Below, piece by piece: positions 1-8,619 of a DNA stretch of 30,760 nucleotides. The DNA comes from Segatella salivae DSM 15606 (GTDB lineage: Bacteria > Bacteroidota > Bacteroidia > Bacteroidales > Bacteroidaceae), in the NCBI RefSeq assembly GCF_000185845.1, contig NZ_GL629648.1:6493-37252 (forward strand). The letters run 5' to 3'. How positions within the stretch are numbered: the stretch's first letter is position 1; the number at the start of each line of letters is the position of its first letter. The translations under genes and the position numbers were made by a program. The notes under the pieces are model-generated. The model was not told the origin of the DNA. It worked only from the letters and a program-made list of their open reading frames with translations, and made no database searches.

Positions 1-47
1 TAAACATATTCGAAGATGAGCAAACAAAAATGACTTTTACCGATAAA

Positions 48-60
48 TTTAGTCATTTTG
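48..60 (-). repeat. Inverted copy of the iteron
   Basis: On the minus strand this reads CAAAATGACTAAA, identical to the core of the iteron at 1034-1046. A looser forward match (AAAAATGACTTTTA) sits just before it at 26-39, so the two face each other. It is the only clear iteron in reverse orientation. Confidence 0.55.
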
Positions 61-182
61 GGTTGTTTGTGCACTTATTTCAGTGGAGCATATAGGTTAG
101 AAAGTGGTTTATTTCCAATTTAATGATGATTCATCAAAAGTCTTTACACCTCGTAAGGTCATTGAAACGATGAGTAAAGAAA

Positions 183-625
183 AGTCACTTTTTGACTAAA
201 AGAAAGCTATCAAAAAATGTGATGTATAAGATAAAACATTGAAATAAAGTAAGATAGGTGAAATAAAAAGAATAAAAAAATACCTTTTTGACTAAAGGAT
301 GACCAAATTAGTAGGTATATTTTATAAGCAAAGAAAAATGCTTTTTTGACTAAGGATAAGTTTAGTTTGGATGAGATTAGATGCCTTTATTGTCAATAAA
401 TAAAGCAGATGAGCGGGAAAAAGCATTTTAGAAACATCTCTTTTTGACTAAAAGGGCCCGTTTTTCTGAATAGAATGGGAATTTTGTTTGAATCAAATGA
501 TAGAAACATCCCTTTTTGACTAATAAACGAATATAAAGAGATGGTTGTTCCATGAATGGTTCATTCTGATTTAAAAGCAATCTCAAGTAGATGTTGTTAG
601 ATAGAAAACATCCCTTTTTGACTAA
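183..625 (+). repeat. Iteron group 1: six TTTTTGACTAA copies
   Basis: Six direct copies of CTTTTTGACTAA or a close variant have the T of TGACTAA at 193, 289, 347, 445, 517 and 619. The last three carry a longer shared unit, GAAACATCCCTTTTTGACTA (one with GAAAACATC, one with CATCTC). The copies at 517 and 619 continue with AATAAACGA and ACAAACGA. Spacing is 96, 58, 98, 72 and 102 bp, far wider and less regular than the roughly 22-bp spacing of textbook iterons. The Rep_3 protein encoded at 1468 is the expected binder. Confidence 0.75.
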
Positions 626-976
626 CAAACGATGATTTGATTTGTTATTTTTGAGTATATAAAAAGCTATGATTTAATTCATAAATTAATTTACATAATT
701 AGCCTGTTTATGTCAAATATAAACATGAAAAGAAGGGTTTTTTAGAGAAATATGACCAAAAGTAAATTATGTTTACACGCACAAAAGGATGTTTTCTTGT
801 AGTTTTTCTCTTTTCTTCTCACACAAACAATTTTATGCTTTATTTGAATTGAAAACATAACTAAAAAGTAAAGAATCACCCTTCTAAAAGCCTCTATTGT
901 CTATTTATTATGTAAGAATCTCTATTATAGAATGCTTTTAATTCATTGATAATCAATAACTATGAGGTAAGATAAA

Positions 977-1077
977 TCACTTTTTGACTAAATTTTAGTC
1001 GAGAAACCTCCCGAAATGACTAAATCTGTCTGCCAAAATGACTAAAAGCACAAAAGAAACCTCCCTTTTTGACTAAA
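977..1077 (+). repeat. Iteron group 2: four closely spaced TGACTAAA copies
   Basis: TGACTAAA occurs with its T at 985, 1017, 1039 and 1070, giving spacings of 32, 22 and 31 bp, close to whole helical turns. Two copies are of the TTTTT type (CACTTTTTGACTAAA and GAAACCTCCCTTTTTGACTA). The middle two are of the AAAA type (CCCGAAATGACTAAA and GCCAAAATGACTAAA). GAAACCTCCC precedes the second and fourth. This is the densest iteron group and lies nearest the initiator gene, so it is the best candidate for the core Rep-binding site. Confidence 0.75.
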
Positions 1078-1194
1078 TGGTTTCTTGGCTTTAAAAAGGC
1101 GTTTGCTTTGTTTTGATTTTAGGAAGTGAATGAACATGGAGGCTGAAGGGGCGCAGATAGAGTGGGGGAGCGCGTGGTTTTTTAGCGATTCTCC

Positions 1195-1213
1195 CCTTTA
1201 ACTATGTTAAAGG
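1195..1213. promoter_or_regulatory. Perfect 19-bp palindrome, candidate operator in the rep upstream region
   Basis: CCTTTAAC-TAT-GTTAAAGG has two perfect 8-bp arms around a 3-nt centre. It lies about 195 bp upstream of the rep -33/-7 elements and is unlike the iterons, so it may bind a different protein. No run of T follows, so a terminator role is unlikely. Confidence 0.4.
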
Positions 1214-1407
1214 TAGCATATTGTATCTTAGTAATCATATAGGGGAAAGCTGCTCTTTACATGGAAACTCGTCTTTGTTTTCATTCATTTTATCGAGCGA
1301 TTTACATGGATAGAAGGAATTTACTCCTTGAAATGGTCATGTTTCTCCCTTTTTGTTCTCTTATATTTACATATTGTTGGCGTTTCAAAGATTATGGGGT
1401 GATTTTG

Positions 1408-1438
1408 TTGTTTGCTTCAGAAAATAATCGTATCTTTG
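1408..1438 (+). promoter_or_regulatory. rep promoter (Bacteroidetes type)
   Basis: TATCTTTG at 1431-1438 matches the Bacteroidetes -7 element TAnnTTTG. TTG at 1408-1410, 20 nt upstream, can serve as a reduced -33 element. The predicted transcription start is near 1445, about 23 nt before the rep ATG. This promoter lies inside the 65-codon reading frame at 1261-1458, which argues against that frame being a gene. Confidence 0.6.
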
Positions 1439-1467
1439 TCGTTAAATTCAATAATTAAGACAAAACG

Positions 1468-2475
1468 ATGGACGAAAAGAGTGAGTTAATGACCATACAG
1501 TCCAACAATGTGACCTTCGGAAAGTATGATATCTCTTCGATACAAGAGAACATTCTCACCACGATTGGAGGCGCATTGCAAAACCATATGACGAATAAGG
1601 CGAGCATGTCTCACGACTTATTTAACGTTCCTTACATAGAAGTTAACTGCGATGAGATAGGGGGAAAGAACAACAAACGACGTGTACTTAAGGAGGCAAA
1701 AGACTTAATGAAGCGCGACTTTTCATTCCGTTGGTCTTATCCTAACAATGGACAGGCGGTGGAAACTACAGGAGTTATCATCACGACCATACATGATCTT
1801 AAGGGCACAAATATATTGAGAATCAACCTCAATGAATGGGCAATACCGTTCCTTATCTATTATGGTAAGGGCGTAGGAGGAACACTTTTCTCGAAGGAAA
1901 TAGCCTTGGGACTGCGTGGAAAGTATGCAAAGCGCATCTATAAGATAATCTGTAGTCAGCGAAACCGCACGAGATTTGAATATGATATCAAGCAGTTTCG
2001 CCGGGATTTTGAGGTTCCTGCCAACTACGATAATGCTCATTTGCGGTCTAAAATCCTTGAACCTGCACGCAAAGCAATCAATGAATCACACTCTGATGTG
2101 ACGTTTGAATATGAGCTGATTGCAAAGAAACGGAATCATAAAACAAAGCCCGTTGCCGACACGATTGTTTTACATATAACGCCGAAGTATATCGCTTTGC
2201 CGACGACAGACGCTGTAAAGGTGGAACGACAAAAGGACTATCAGTATGCGTATAATTGGATAAAGTTGGTCAGTGGGATTCAAGATGACCCAGCAATCAT
2301 TAGTGGTGTCGACCAACTTCAACAGGAAGGCGGACTTAAAGCGTTTGTAAAGAAGTGCCAATATTACGATGATCAGCTTGTATCGGGTAAGTGTACAAAG
2401 CTTTATGTGCGTAATACCTTGGCCAAGATACTACGGGAAGACCATGGCATTCTTGTCACAGTGCATAAAGTTTAA
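1468..2475 (+). CDS. Replication initiator protein, Rep_3 / RepB family
   Basis: This 335-aa protein is predicted to bind the upstream iterons and open the origin. The layout fits two winged-helix domains: a first around residues 20-140, and a second from about 145 to 235 containing the family-like stretch LRGKYAKRIYKIICSQRN followed by FRRDFEVPANYDNAHLRSKI and LEPARKAIN. A basic tail of about 90 residues follows. Length is normal for the family. The first ATG lies 23 nt after a predicted transcription start; a second Met at residue 8 is a possible alternative. The MATE gene starts 23 nt downstream and could be co-transcribed. Iterons, initiator and the partition genes at the opposite edge together indicate a replicon separate from the main dnaA chromosome. 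The family call is by recognition of sequence pattern. Confidence 0.88.
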   Translation: MDEKSELMTIQSNNVTFGKYDISSIQENILTTIGGALQNHMTNKASMSHDLFNVPYIEVNCDEIGGKNNKRRVLKEAKDLMKRDFSFRWSYPNNGQAVETTGVIITTIHDLKGTNILRINLNEWAIPFLIYYGKGVGGTLFSKEIALGLRGKYAKRIYKIICSQRNRTRFEYDIKQFRRDFEVPANYDNAHLRSKILEPARKAINESHSDVTFEYELIAKKRNHKTKPVADTIVLHITPKYIALPTTDAVKVERQKDYQYAYNWIKLVSGIQDDPAIISGVDQLQQEGGLKAFVKKCQYYDDQLVSGKCTKLYVRNTLAKILREDHGILVTVHKV

Positions 2476-2498
2476 GGTCTAATTATAAGATAAAAAGC

Positions 2499-3833
2499 AT
2501 GCAAAAAGAGGATAACTACACATTTCTTACTCAGGAACCAATACCGAAAGTCATCGGAACAATGGCCGTTCCGACGATTATTGCGATGCTCATCACAAAC
2601 CTTTATAATATCGTTGACACCTACTTTGTAGGCAAAATAAACACTCAAGCAACGGCAGCTGTGGGCATAGTCTTTTCGGTTATGTTCTTCATTCAAGCCT
2701 TTTCTTTCTTCTTTGGGAATGGTTCTGGCAACTATATTTCACGCGAATTAGGAAGTAAAAATAGGCGGAATGCGGAACAAATGGCCTCTACTGCACTCGG
2801 CTATGCCTTCATTTCATCGATTATTATCGTTGTTTTCGGCCTTATATTCTTAGATAAAATTTGTATATTCTTAGGCAGTACATCAACCATTTTGCCCTAT
2901 ACACGCCAATACCTTGGCATCTCTTTGCTCGGAATTCCATTCATTATGTGTACCCTTTGCATGAATAATCAAATGCGCTTTCAAGGCTATGCGCGATACT
3001 CTATGTATGGAATTGTGGTGGGAGCACTATTGAACTGCGTGCTCGATCCACTCTTTATATTCACCTTTAATATGGGAATTCGCGGTGCAGCTATAGCCAC
3101 AGTGACGGGTCAAGCGGTTGGATTTGTCGTCATGTATGCCATGAGTCGACATAAAGATATCATTCATTATACACCGCGAAACTTCTCACATCGGGGGATG
3201 TTTATTAAGGAGATTATCGCTGGAGGCACCCCTTCCTTGTCACGACAAGGCTTGGCCAGTATCGCAACGATAGCCTTAAATGTCAGTGCTTCGCATTATG
3301 GTGACGCAGCAATTGCCGCAATGAGCATCGTCAATCGCATCACAATGTTTATCTTTAGCATGATAATTGGGCTCGGACATGGCTATCAACCGATGTGTGG
3401 TTTCTGCTATGGTGCGAAGCGATATGAACGTGTTAAGGCCGGCTTTTGGTTCTGTGTGAAGCTTGGAACAAGTTTTCTTTTCTTCTGGGCGGTTATACTT
3501 TTCATCTTCAGTGCAGAGGCAATAGAACTCTTTCGCAATGATTTCGACGTAATATCCATAGGTACTCGTGCGTTGAGATATCAGTTATTGACCTTCCCTT
3601 TGTGGTCTTTTATCCTGATGTCTAACATGATAATGCAGACCTGTCGAAAGACTTTCCGAGCCAATCTCCTTGCAGCTTCACGGCAAGGACTATTTTTTAT
3701 CCCCCTGATTTTTATTCTTCCGCATTATTTAGGGCTTACAGGCGTGGAGATTTGTCAGGCATGTGGTGACTTTATTACTTTATTATTAACGGCTCCAATC
3801 ATGTTTTTCGCTTTCCGAGAGATGCGTGTTTAA
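2499..3833 (+). CDS. MATE family multidrug/toxin efflux transporter
   Basis: This 444-aa, highly hydrophobic inner-membrane protein has about twelve predicted transmembrane segments in two similar halves, the usual MATE size and form. Family-like features are the opening KVIGTMAVPTIIAMLITNLY followed by NIVDTYFVGK, then AAVGIVFSVMFF, GNGSGNYISRELGSK in the first half, and IIGLGHGYQPMCGFCYGAKR in the second. MATE proteins exchange Na+ or H+ for organic cations or other small molecules; the substrate cannot be read from the sequence. It begins 23 nt after rep and ends 34 nt before the UDP-glucose dehydrogenase gene, all on the same strand, so read-through from the rep promoter is possible. No strong ribosome binding site is visible, as is usual in this phylum. 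Confidence 0.9.
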   Translation: MQKEDNYTFLTQEPIPKVIGTMAVPTIIAMLITNLYNIVDTYFVGKINTQATAAVGIVFSVMFFIQAFSFFFGNGSGNYISRELGSKNRRNAEQMASTALGYAFISSIIIVVFGLIFLDKICIFLGSTSTILPYTRQYLGISLLGIPFIMCTLCMNNQMRFQGYARYSMYGIVVGALLNCVLDPLFIFTFNMGIRGAAIATVTGQAVGFVVMYAMSRHKDIIHYTPRNFSHRGMFIKEIIAGGTPSLSRQGLASIATIALNVSASHYGDAAIAAMSIVNRITMFIFSMIIGLGHGYQPMCGFCYGAKRYERVKAGFWFCVKLGTSFLFFWAVILFIFSAEAIELFRNDFDVISIGTRALRYQLLTFPLWSFILMSNMIMQTCRKTFRANLLAASRQGLFFIPLIFILPHYLGLTGVEICQACGDFITLLLTAPIMFFAFREMRV

Positions 3834-3867
3834 GGGGCATTTTGTTCGCAATTGAATATTAAGTACA

Positions 3868-5127
3868 ATGAAAGAAAATACAGAAATGAAGGTAAAGATA
3901 GCCGTAGCCGGTACAGGTTATGTCGGTTTGAGTATTGCTACACTGCTCAGTCAGCATCATCAGGTGACGGCGGTAGATGTTGTTCCCGAGAAAGTTGAAC
4001 TGATTAATCAACGCAAGTCGCCTATTCAAGATGAATATATCGAAAAGTATTTGCGTGAGAAACCACTCCAACTTCACGCTACAACCGATGCCGACAGCGC
4101 CTATCGAGATGCAGATTTCGTTGTGATTGCAACCCCAACAAACTATGATCCCGTGCGAAACTACTTCGATACTGTGCATGTTGAAGAGGTCATTGAACGC
4201 GTATTGCAAGTCAATCCCAATGCAATTATGGTCATCAAGAGCACGGTTCCAGTGGGTTATACCGAAGGAGTCAGACGGCGTTATGACAGCAACAACTTCC
4301 TTTTTGCACCCGAATTTTTGCGCGAAAGTAAGGCGCTTTACGATAACTTATATCCAAGTCGCATCATCGTTGGCCGTCCTGAAGACGAAGTTCTCAAGGA
4401 AAAGGCCCACCAGTTTGCGGCACTTCTGCAAGAAGGGGCTATCAAAGAGAACATCGATACGCTTTATATGGGGCTTACAGAGGCTGAAGCCGTGAAACTC
4501 TTTGCCAATACCTATCTTGCTCTTCGCGTGAGCTTCTTCAACGAACTCGATACTTATGCTGAGTCAAAAGGCTTAGATACAAAGTCAATTATTAGTGGAG
4601 TAGGGCTTGATCCGCGTATAGGTGCCTTCTATAATAACCCTTCTTTCGGCTACGGGGGCTATTGTTTACCGAAAGATACGAAGCAACTTTTGGCCAATTA
4701 TGCCGATGTTCCAGAGAACCTTATCCAAGCTATTGTCGACAGTAATCGCACTCGTAAGGACTTCATTGCAGACAGAGTGTTGCGCAAAGCGGGTTATTAT
4801 GATTACTATAATCATGGAGATTACGATGCAAAAGAGGAGAAAACATGTTGCATTGGAGTGTTCCGTTTGACGATGAAGTCACATTCAGACAACTTCCGAC
4901 AAAGTAGTATTCAAGGCGTGATGAAACGCATAAAAGCTAAAGGAGCGAAAGTAATCATCTATGAACCTACGTTAGAAGACGGCTCAACTTTCTTTGGAAG
5001 TCTTGTTGTTAACAGCCTTGACAGCTTCAAAAGTCAGTCAGATGCCATCATCGCTAATCGTTATGATAGCTGCTTGGATGACGTAGAAGATAAGGTATAT
5101 ACACGCGATATTTTCCGCAGAGACTAA
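3868..5127 (+). CDS. ugd: UDP-glucose 6-dehydrogenase
   Basis: This 419-aa cytoplasmic enzyme oxidises UDP-glucose to UDP-glucuronate in two NAD+-dependent steps, supplying precursor for capsule or other surface polysaccharides. The N-terminal Rossmann motif VAGTGYVGL (GxGxxG) is at about residues 13-21, and the catalytic-cysteine motif GYGGYCLPKDTKQL places the nucleophile at Cys266. FAPEFLRESKALYDN, typical of the short bacterial (E. coli Ugd-like) class, lies between. The C-terminal third is the second nucleotide-binding domain. Two starts are possible: Met1, or Met7 (MKVKIAVAG), which sits closer to the first beta strand. The neighbouring acyltransferase begins 23 nt downstream, so the pair may work together on a surface glycan, though no glycosyltransferases or polymerases are present here to prove it. 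Confidence 0.93.
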   Translation: MKENTEMKVKIAVAGTGYVGLSIATLLSQHHQVTAVDVVPEKVELINQRKSPIQDEYIEKYLREKPLQLHATTDADSAYRDADFVVIATPTNYDPVRNYFDTVHVEEVIERVLQVNPNAIMVIKSTVPVGYTEGVRRRYDSNNFLFAPEFLRESKALYDNLYPSRIIVGRPEDEVLKEKAHQFAALLQEGAIKENIDTLYMGLTEAEAVKLFANTYLALRVSFFNELDTYAESKGLDTKSIISGVGLDPRIGAFYNNPSFGYGGYCLPKDTKQLLANYADVPENLIQAIVDSNRTRKDFIADRVLRKAGYYDYYNHGDYDAKEEKTCCIGVFRLTMKSHSDNFRQSSIQGVMKRIKAKGAKVIIYEPTLEDGSTFFGSLVVNSLDSFKSQSDAIIANRYDSCLDDVEDKVYTRDIFRRD

Positions 5128-5150
5128 GTAATAATATTAAGAAATAACAA

Positions 5151-6170
5151 ATGTCAAAAGCTCAATCTACACAGTTAAAGGGCATAGCTATATTAATGAT
5201 GCTCTTCCTTCACCTCTTTAATCATTGGACTCCGGGTGAATATACTCCTTGGTTTTTTATTGGTGAAAGGCCATTGGTTTATATTTTATCTCGTGCTTGT
5301 AATCCCGTTGGTATTTTTTTAATGTTAAGTGGTTACGGCTTACATTATAGTTATACACATCATTCGCTGACAACAAAGGGACAAATCAAGCGTTTATTAA
5401 GGATTTATATATATTATTGGCTTATCCTTTTGATATTTGTTTCCATAGGACATTTTGTGGATAAAGAGAAATATCCAGGGAGTTTATGGGATATTTTGCT
5501 GAATTTTTTGAGTTTAAGCAACTCCTATAATAGTGAAACTTGGTTTTTATTTCCCTACGCCTTGTTGTCATTGACCTCACCTTTCATCTTTAGGTTGATA
5601 GATAAATGTGGTGTAAAATGGACTCTTTTCGCCTCAATTGTACTCTACTTCATTAGTGCTTACACTATTAGTAGATATATTGCACCAGCCAAAGCCTATC
5701 ATACTTGGTATAATTTTGTGTTGACTTATTTTGATGTTCAAGTCTCTTTTGTTATAGGAGGAGCCTTCCATTATTATGCAAACAAAGGCAAAGGAAGTTG
5801 TACTTTCTTAGAAAATAAGCCATGGATAGCCGTGACTTTATTGCTTTTAACCTTTGCAATTAACTGCTCAATCACGTCATCTGCTCTCTCACCTCTATTC
5901 GAATTTATCTATGTTTTCATGTTACTTCACCTTTCATATAGTAGGGTAGTGACTTATATTTTAGAACATCTTGGGAAACAGTCTATGGTAATGTGGCTCA
6001 CACATTCATTCTTTTGTTATCATCTTTTTCATGATTCAATCTATGGATTTAAGTACCCGTTATTGATATTTCTCGTTTTATTAGCTGTCAGTTATTCTGT
6101 TTCTTATCCAATAACTGCTATAGCTAATCAAGTAATATGTCGTATTCCTTTCTTACAAAAGAATAAATAA
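5151..6170 (+). CDS. Acyltransferase 3 family membrane protein (probable sugar O-acyltransferase)
   Basis: This 339-aa integral membrane protein has about ten hydrophobic segments. The N-terminus (QLKGIAILMMLFLHLFNHW) matches the acyltransferase-3 pattern, in which a conserved His in the first membrane segment is essential. GIFLMLSGYGLHYS is the usual second motif. Members transfer acetyl or other acyl groups to exported polysaccharides, lipopolysaccharide or peptidoglycan; the acceptor here is unknown. The gene follows UDP-glucose dehydrogenase closely, which fits surface glycan modification. Its DNA is noticeably more AT-rich than its neighbours (28-35% G+C in two 60-nt lines counted, against about 48% in one line of the preceding gene), a hint of separate ancestry. 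A strong bidirectional terminator follows. Confidence 0.83.
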   Translation: MSKAQSTQLKGIAILMMLFLHLFNHWTPGEYTPWFFIGERPLVYILSRACNPVGIFLMLSGYGLHYSYTHHSLTTKGQIKRLLRIYIYYWLILLIFVSIGHFVDKEKYPGSLWDILLNFLSLSNSYNSETWFLFPYALLSLTSPFIFRLIDKCGVKWTLFASIVLYFISAYTISRYIAPAKAYHTWYNFVLTYFDVQVSFVIGGAFHYYANKGKGSCTFLENKPWIAVTLLLLTFAINCSITSSALSPLFEFIYVFMLLHLSYSRVVTYILEHLGKQSMVMWLTHSFFCYHLFHDSIYGFKYPLLIFLVLLAVSYSVSYPITAIANQVICRIPFLQKNK

Positions 6171-6174
6171 TGAG

Positions 6175-6209
6175 GTTTCTTTCCCTACAACCACCTCAGG
6201 GAAAGAAAC
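6175..6209. terminator. Bidirectional rho-independent terminator
   Basis: GTTTCTTTCCCT (6175-6186) and AGGGAAAGAAAC (6198-6209) form a perfect 12-bp stem with an 11-nt loop. It lies between the convergent acyltransferase (+) and outer-membrane protein (-) genes and can serve both, although the trailing T/A runs are short. Confidence 0.75.
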
Positions 6210-6233
6210 TAAATATTGTGCAATTACGTTGTA

Positions 6234-8300
6234 TCAAAAGCGTGAGGTATCTGCTTCCTTGCGCTGTTTTTCCTTATAACCACCAAACTTATATGTGAAA
6301 GCGAGGCCGAAAGTGCGATAACAGGAGTAGTCTACACTAAGATTTTGACCCTTAAAACGCACGTAAGGGTCAATCATTGCCGTTTGGAATAGGTCGTTAC
6401 AGAATAGGCGCAACGAAGCCTTTCTTTTCATAAAGGTCCATTGTGCACTAAGGTTCACGCTGCCTGATGACGGCAAATCATACGTAGCTTGAATGCTTTT
6501 AGAGCGTATCCAGGCATTTACTGAAAGGTTGATGTCAGGCTTTGTCGATATGGTTAGCGTGTTGTTTAATGTAACAGCACCCCATATTCTATGGCGATTG
6601 AATGGAATATCATAGAAGTTTTCAGCCTTTTGGTGTTGCCAAACACCTAATAATGTGAGGCGAGAGGACAACACTTTACCAAATTGTTGGGGGATAACCA
6701 GCTGCACACCTGCCTGTTGTGAGAAGTTAAAGTTAAGGTTCTTATAACTTAATGACAGCCTATCGGGTCGCTGATATACCGTTTGGATGAAGTAATTATC
6801 GGTATGAGTGAACCAGGAAACCAATTGATATTTGTTCTTCAAAAGATAGAGTAATTGCAGATTATACTCACTCAAAGGCTTCAAATATGGGTTACCTGTA
6901 ATCTCACTATAGCCTCCATCATTGTATGTAGTGAATGGAGTCATTGTCCAATAATCTGGATATTTGCGTTCACTTCTTAATCCCAACTGCAGCAGGTGTC
7001 CTTCTATTGGGCGGTAAGTAAGGTTTAGTGTGGGATAGAAATGCCACTCATGCCATAACAAAGTGTGATAATATTCAGCGGCCAAAGAAGCCTCGGCAGA
7101 AAGCTTTTTGCCCCAAACCTTATTGCCTCCCACATAGAAATTCACGCTCTCTTCACGCAATCGGGTGAACGAAGACAATGGACTATAGCCTGTTGTAGAG
7201 TGTACTTGCGCATAGTTTTGACTGCCGTGGTTGATACTTGTGTTATAGATTGCCCCATAGTTTAGTCCCCATCCGTCTTTCAATTGATGCTCTTTTGCAA
7301 GATAAAATCTCCATCGGTTAACGCGTTGTTCATTATCGACAGCAACCTGCATTGCACCTGTTGGAATCGTACTTTGAAAGTTCTCATGTGATGGATTGTG
7401 ATAGTATGTAAGCTCAGCACCTGCTTTTAGTCCAAAAGGGGCTATGTAATCAAGGCGCAAATTGTGTAGCCATTTGTGTTTCTTAAAGTCTACAATACTC
7501 ATAATATCGCCTGTTGTTGTTTGCCGACTTGAACCACTTGTGTTGGCCAACTGATAGACTAAACTGAGCAAATGATTCTTGCTGAAGTTATAGTCCATGC
7601 CCAATCTCACGTTGTGACTATAGCCTTTATATCGGTTTTGCATAAGCGATGCGATGTGATGTGTTGTCCCATCGTTGAGCAAATGATGCGAATCAAACCC
7701 CGATGTGGTATAATTCTTTTGGTCAACATGCTGATAAAACAGGTCCAAGGCAAACTTCTTACTATTCAAAAGCAAGGTTCCGTGCTCGTCAAATGTTGGT
7801 TCATGGCTCTGCGACCATACTCCACCAAGCTCTCCTTGCAATGGAGTTGCATCGTCACCCCCATGTTTCAGTCTTATGTTTACTACTGCTCCACACGCTT
7901 GAAGCTTAGCCGGGGCGTTGTAATATACCTCTACTTTGTCTATCTTACTTGGTGGTAAGGCCTTTAAAAGAGCCGTAATCTCGTCGACGGAAAGCGTGGA
8001 AACCCTACCATCAATGATAAAAGTTGTGGCCAATCCCGCTAAGGAAAGTGTTCCATCTTGCTCCATAATGCCGGGTAATTCCTTTAAGGCTTCATAGACA
8101 TTTGATGCACCTTTCTTCTCGATTAGCCTTGGAAGATCATAAATAATGGCACTCCCTTGTACTGTTGCAAGAGGTCTTTCACCTTTTATCATCACATCAG
8201 GAAGTGTGTGAATAACGCTGTCTATGCGCAGCGAATCAGTCTTTTGAGCACATAACTCAAGGCTGGAACATAAACAAATAACAATAAACAAAAGTCTCAT
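6234..8300 (-). CDS. Outer-membrane beta-barrel protein, TonB-receptor-like
   Basis: This 688-aa outer-membrane protein starts with a signal peptide (MRLLFIVICLCSSLELCAQ). A plug-like domain covers about residues 30-145 (LPDVMIKGERP, YEALKELPGI, FIIDGRVSTL, IDKVEVYYNAPAK), and the rest is barrel with alternating aromatic and polar strands. The pattern fits the Bacteroidetes outer-membrane beta-barrel family (OMP_b-brl_3), relatives of TonB-dependent receptors; the N-terminal carboxypeptidase-like domain often found is missing. The ligand is unknown. I chose the ATG at 8300 over the upstream TTG at 8333, because a -7 element (TAGCTTTG on the minus strand, 8331-8338) overlaps that TTG and because the signal peptide begins at 8300. 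A run of eight G on the coding strand sits where the -33 region should be. It has no same-strand partner. Confidence 0.8.
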   Translation of the reverse strand: MRLLFIVICLCSSLELCAQKTDSLRIDSVIHTLPDVMIKGERPLATVQGSAIIYDLPRLIEKKGASNVYEALKELPGIMEQDGTLSLAGLATTFIIDGRVSTLSVDEITALLKALPPSKIDKVEVYYNAPAKLQACGAVVNIRLKHGGDDATPLQGELGGVWSQSHEPTFDEHGTLLLNSKKFALDLFYQHVDQKNYTTSGFDSHHLLNDGTTHHIASLMQNRYKGYSHNVRLGMDYNFSKNHLLSLVYQLANTSGSSRQTTTGDIMSIVDFKKHKWLHNLRLDYIAPFGLKAGAELTYYHNPSHENFQSTIPTGAMQVAVDNEQRVNRWRFYLAKEHQLKDGWGLNYGAIYNTSINHGSQNYAQVHSTTGYSPLSSFTRLREESVNFYVGGNKVWGKKLSAEASLAAEYYHTLLWHEWHFYPTLNLTYRPIEGHLLQLGLRSERKYPDYWTMTPFTTYNDGGYSEITGNPYLKPLSEYNLQLLYLLKNKYQLVSWFTHTDNYFIQTVYQRPDRLSLSYKNLNFNFSQQAGVQLVIPQQFGKVLSSRLTLLGVWQHQKAENFYDIPFNRHRIWGAVTLNNTLTISTKPDINLSVNAWIRSKSIQATYDLPSSGSVNLSAQWTFMKRKASLRLFCNDLFQTAMIDPYVRFKGQNLSVDYSCYRTFGLAFTYKFGGYKEKQRKEADTSRF

Positions 8301-8330
8301 AATTATGGTATTTAAACATGATTCACAACA

Positions 8331-8366
8331 CAAAGCTATATAAAAATCTTTAATTTTACCCCCCCC
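8331..8366 (-). promoter_or_regulatory. Promoter with a G8 tract in the -33 region
   Basis: On the minus strand, TAGCTTTG (8338 to 8331) matches the -7 consensus. Exactly 20 nt upstream lies a run of eight G (8366 to 8359), occupying the place of the -33 TTTG. Predicted transcription start is near 8324, giving a leader of about 24 nt before the ATG at 8300. A homopolymer at this position could vary in length and change promoter strength. Confidence 0.5.
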
Positions 8367-8619
8367 TTGTTAAATTTAATATTATTTACACTTTGCTTTT
8401 AGGAGTTAAATAGCAACAATCAGTGTCTTAAAAGGAAACTAACCTCATGGCTCTTAGCAGGATAAGACAAGGTAAATGGTATTCAACACTATTATAAAAA
8501 GCCCCGTCTTATAGCATAAAAAAGGCGTCGAAAGTCATCCATATCTTTGACATTAAAAGCTGCCTGCCATGCTTCTGTTTTCTCATAAAAGCCAGGTTGT
8601 GTGCTCTTTTCCCTCACTC

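Larger units (their letters stand above)
1..1467. other. Putative replication origin region (iterons, AT-rich segment, no gene)
   Basis: This 1.47-kb stretch carries no convincing gene and lies directly upstream of the Rep_3 initiator. It holds about ten copies of the motif TGACTAA, usually preceded by CCTTTTT or CAAAA, in two groups (about 183-625 and 977-1077), plus an inverted copy at 48-60. Between the groups, about 640-960 is very AT-rich, with palindromic TTAATT-CATA-AATTAA near 675, and is a plausible DNA-unwinding element. A perfect 19-bp palindrome lies at 1195-1213 and the rep promoter at 1408-1438. Iterons upstream of a Rep_3 gene are the standard arrangement for theta-replicating plasmids and chromids. 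I saw no convincing DnaA box. Calling it an origin is inference from arrangement. Confidence 0.75.

Noticed and set aside
428..628. 66-codon minus-strand frame with repeated LVKKGCF
   Set aside because: The repeated peptide is just the translation of the iterons; not a gene.
1261..1458. 65-codon open frame just upstream of rep
   Set aside because: It overlaps the rep promoter (1408-1438), has no recognisable protein features and lies in the origin region. Probably chance.
7572..7958. 128-codon frame opposite the outer-membrane protein gene
   Set aside because: Antisense shadow of a well-supported coding sequence; no promoter or family features.
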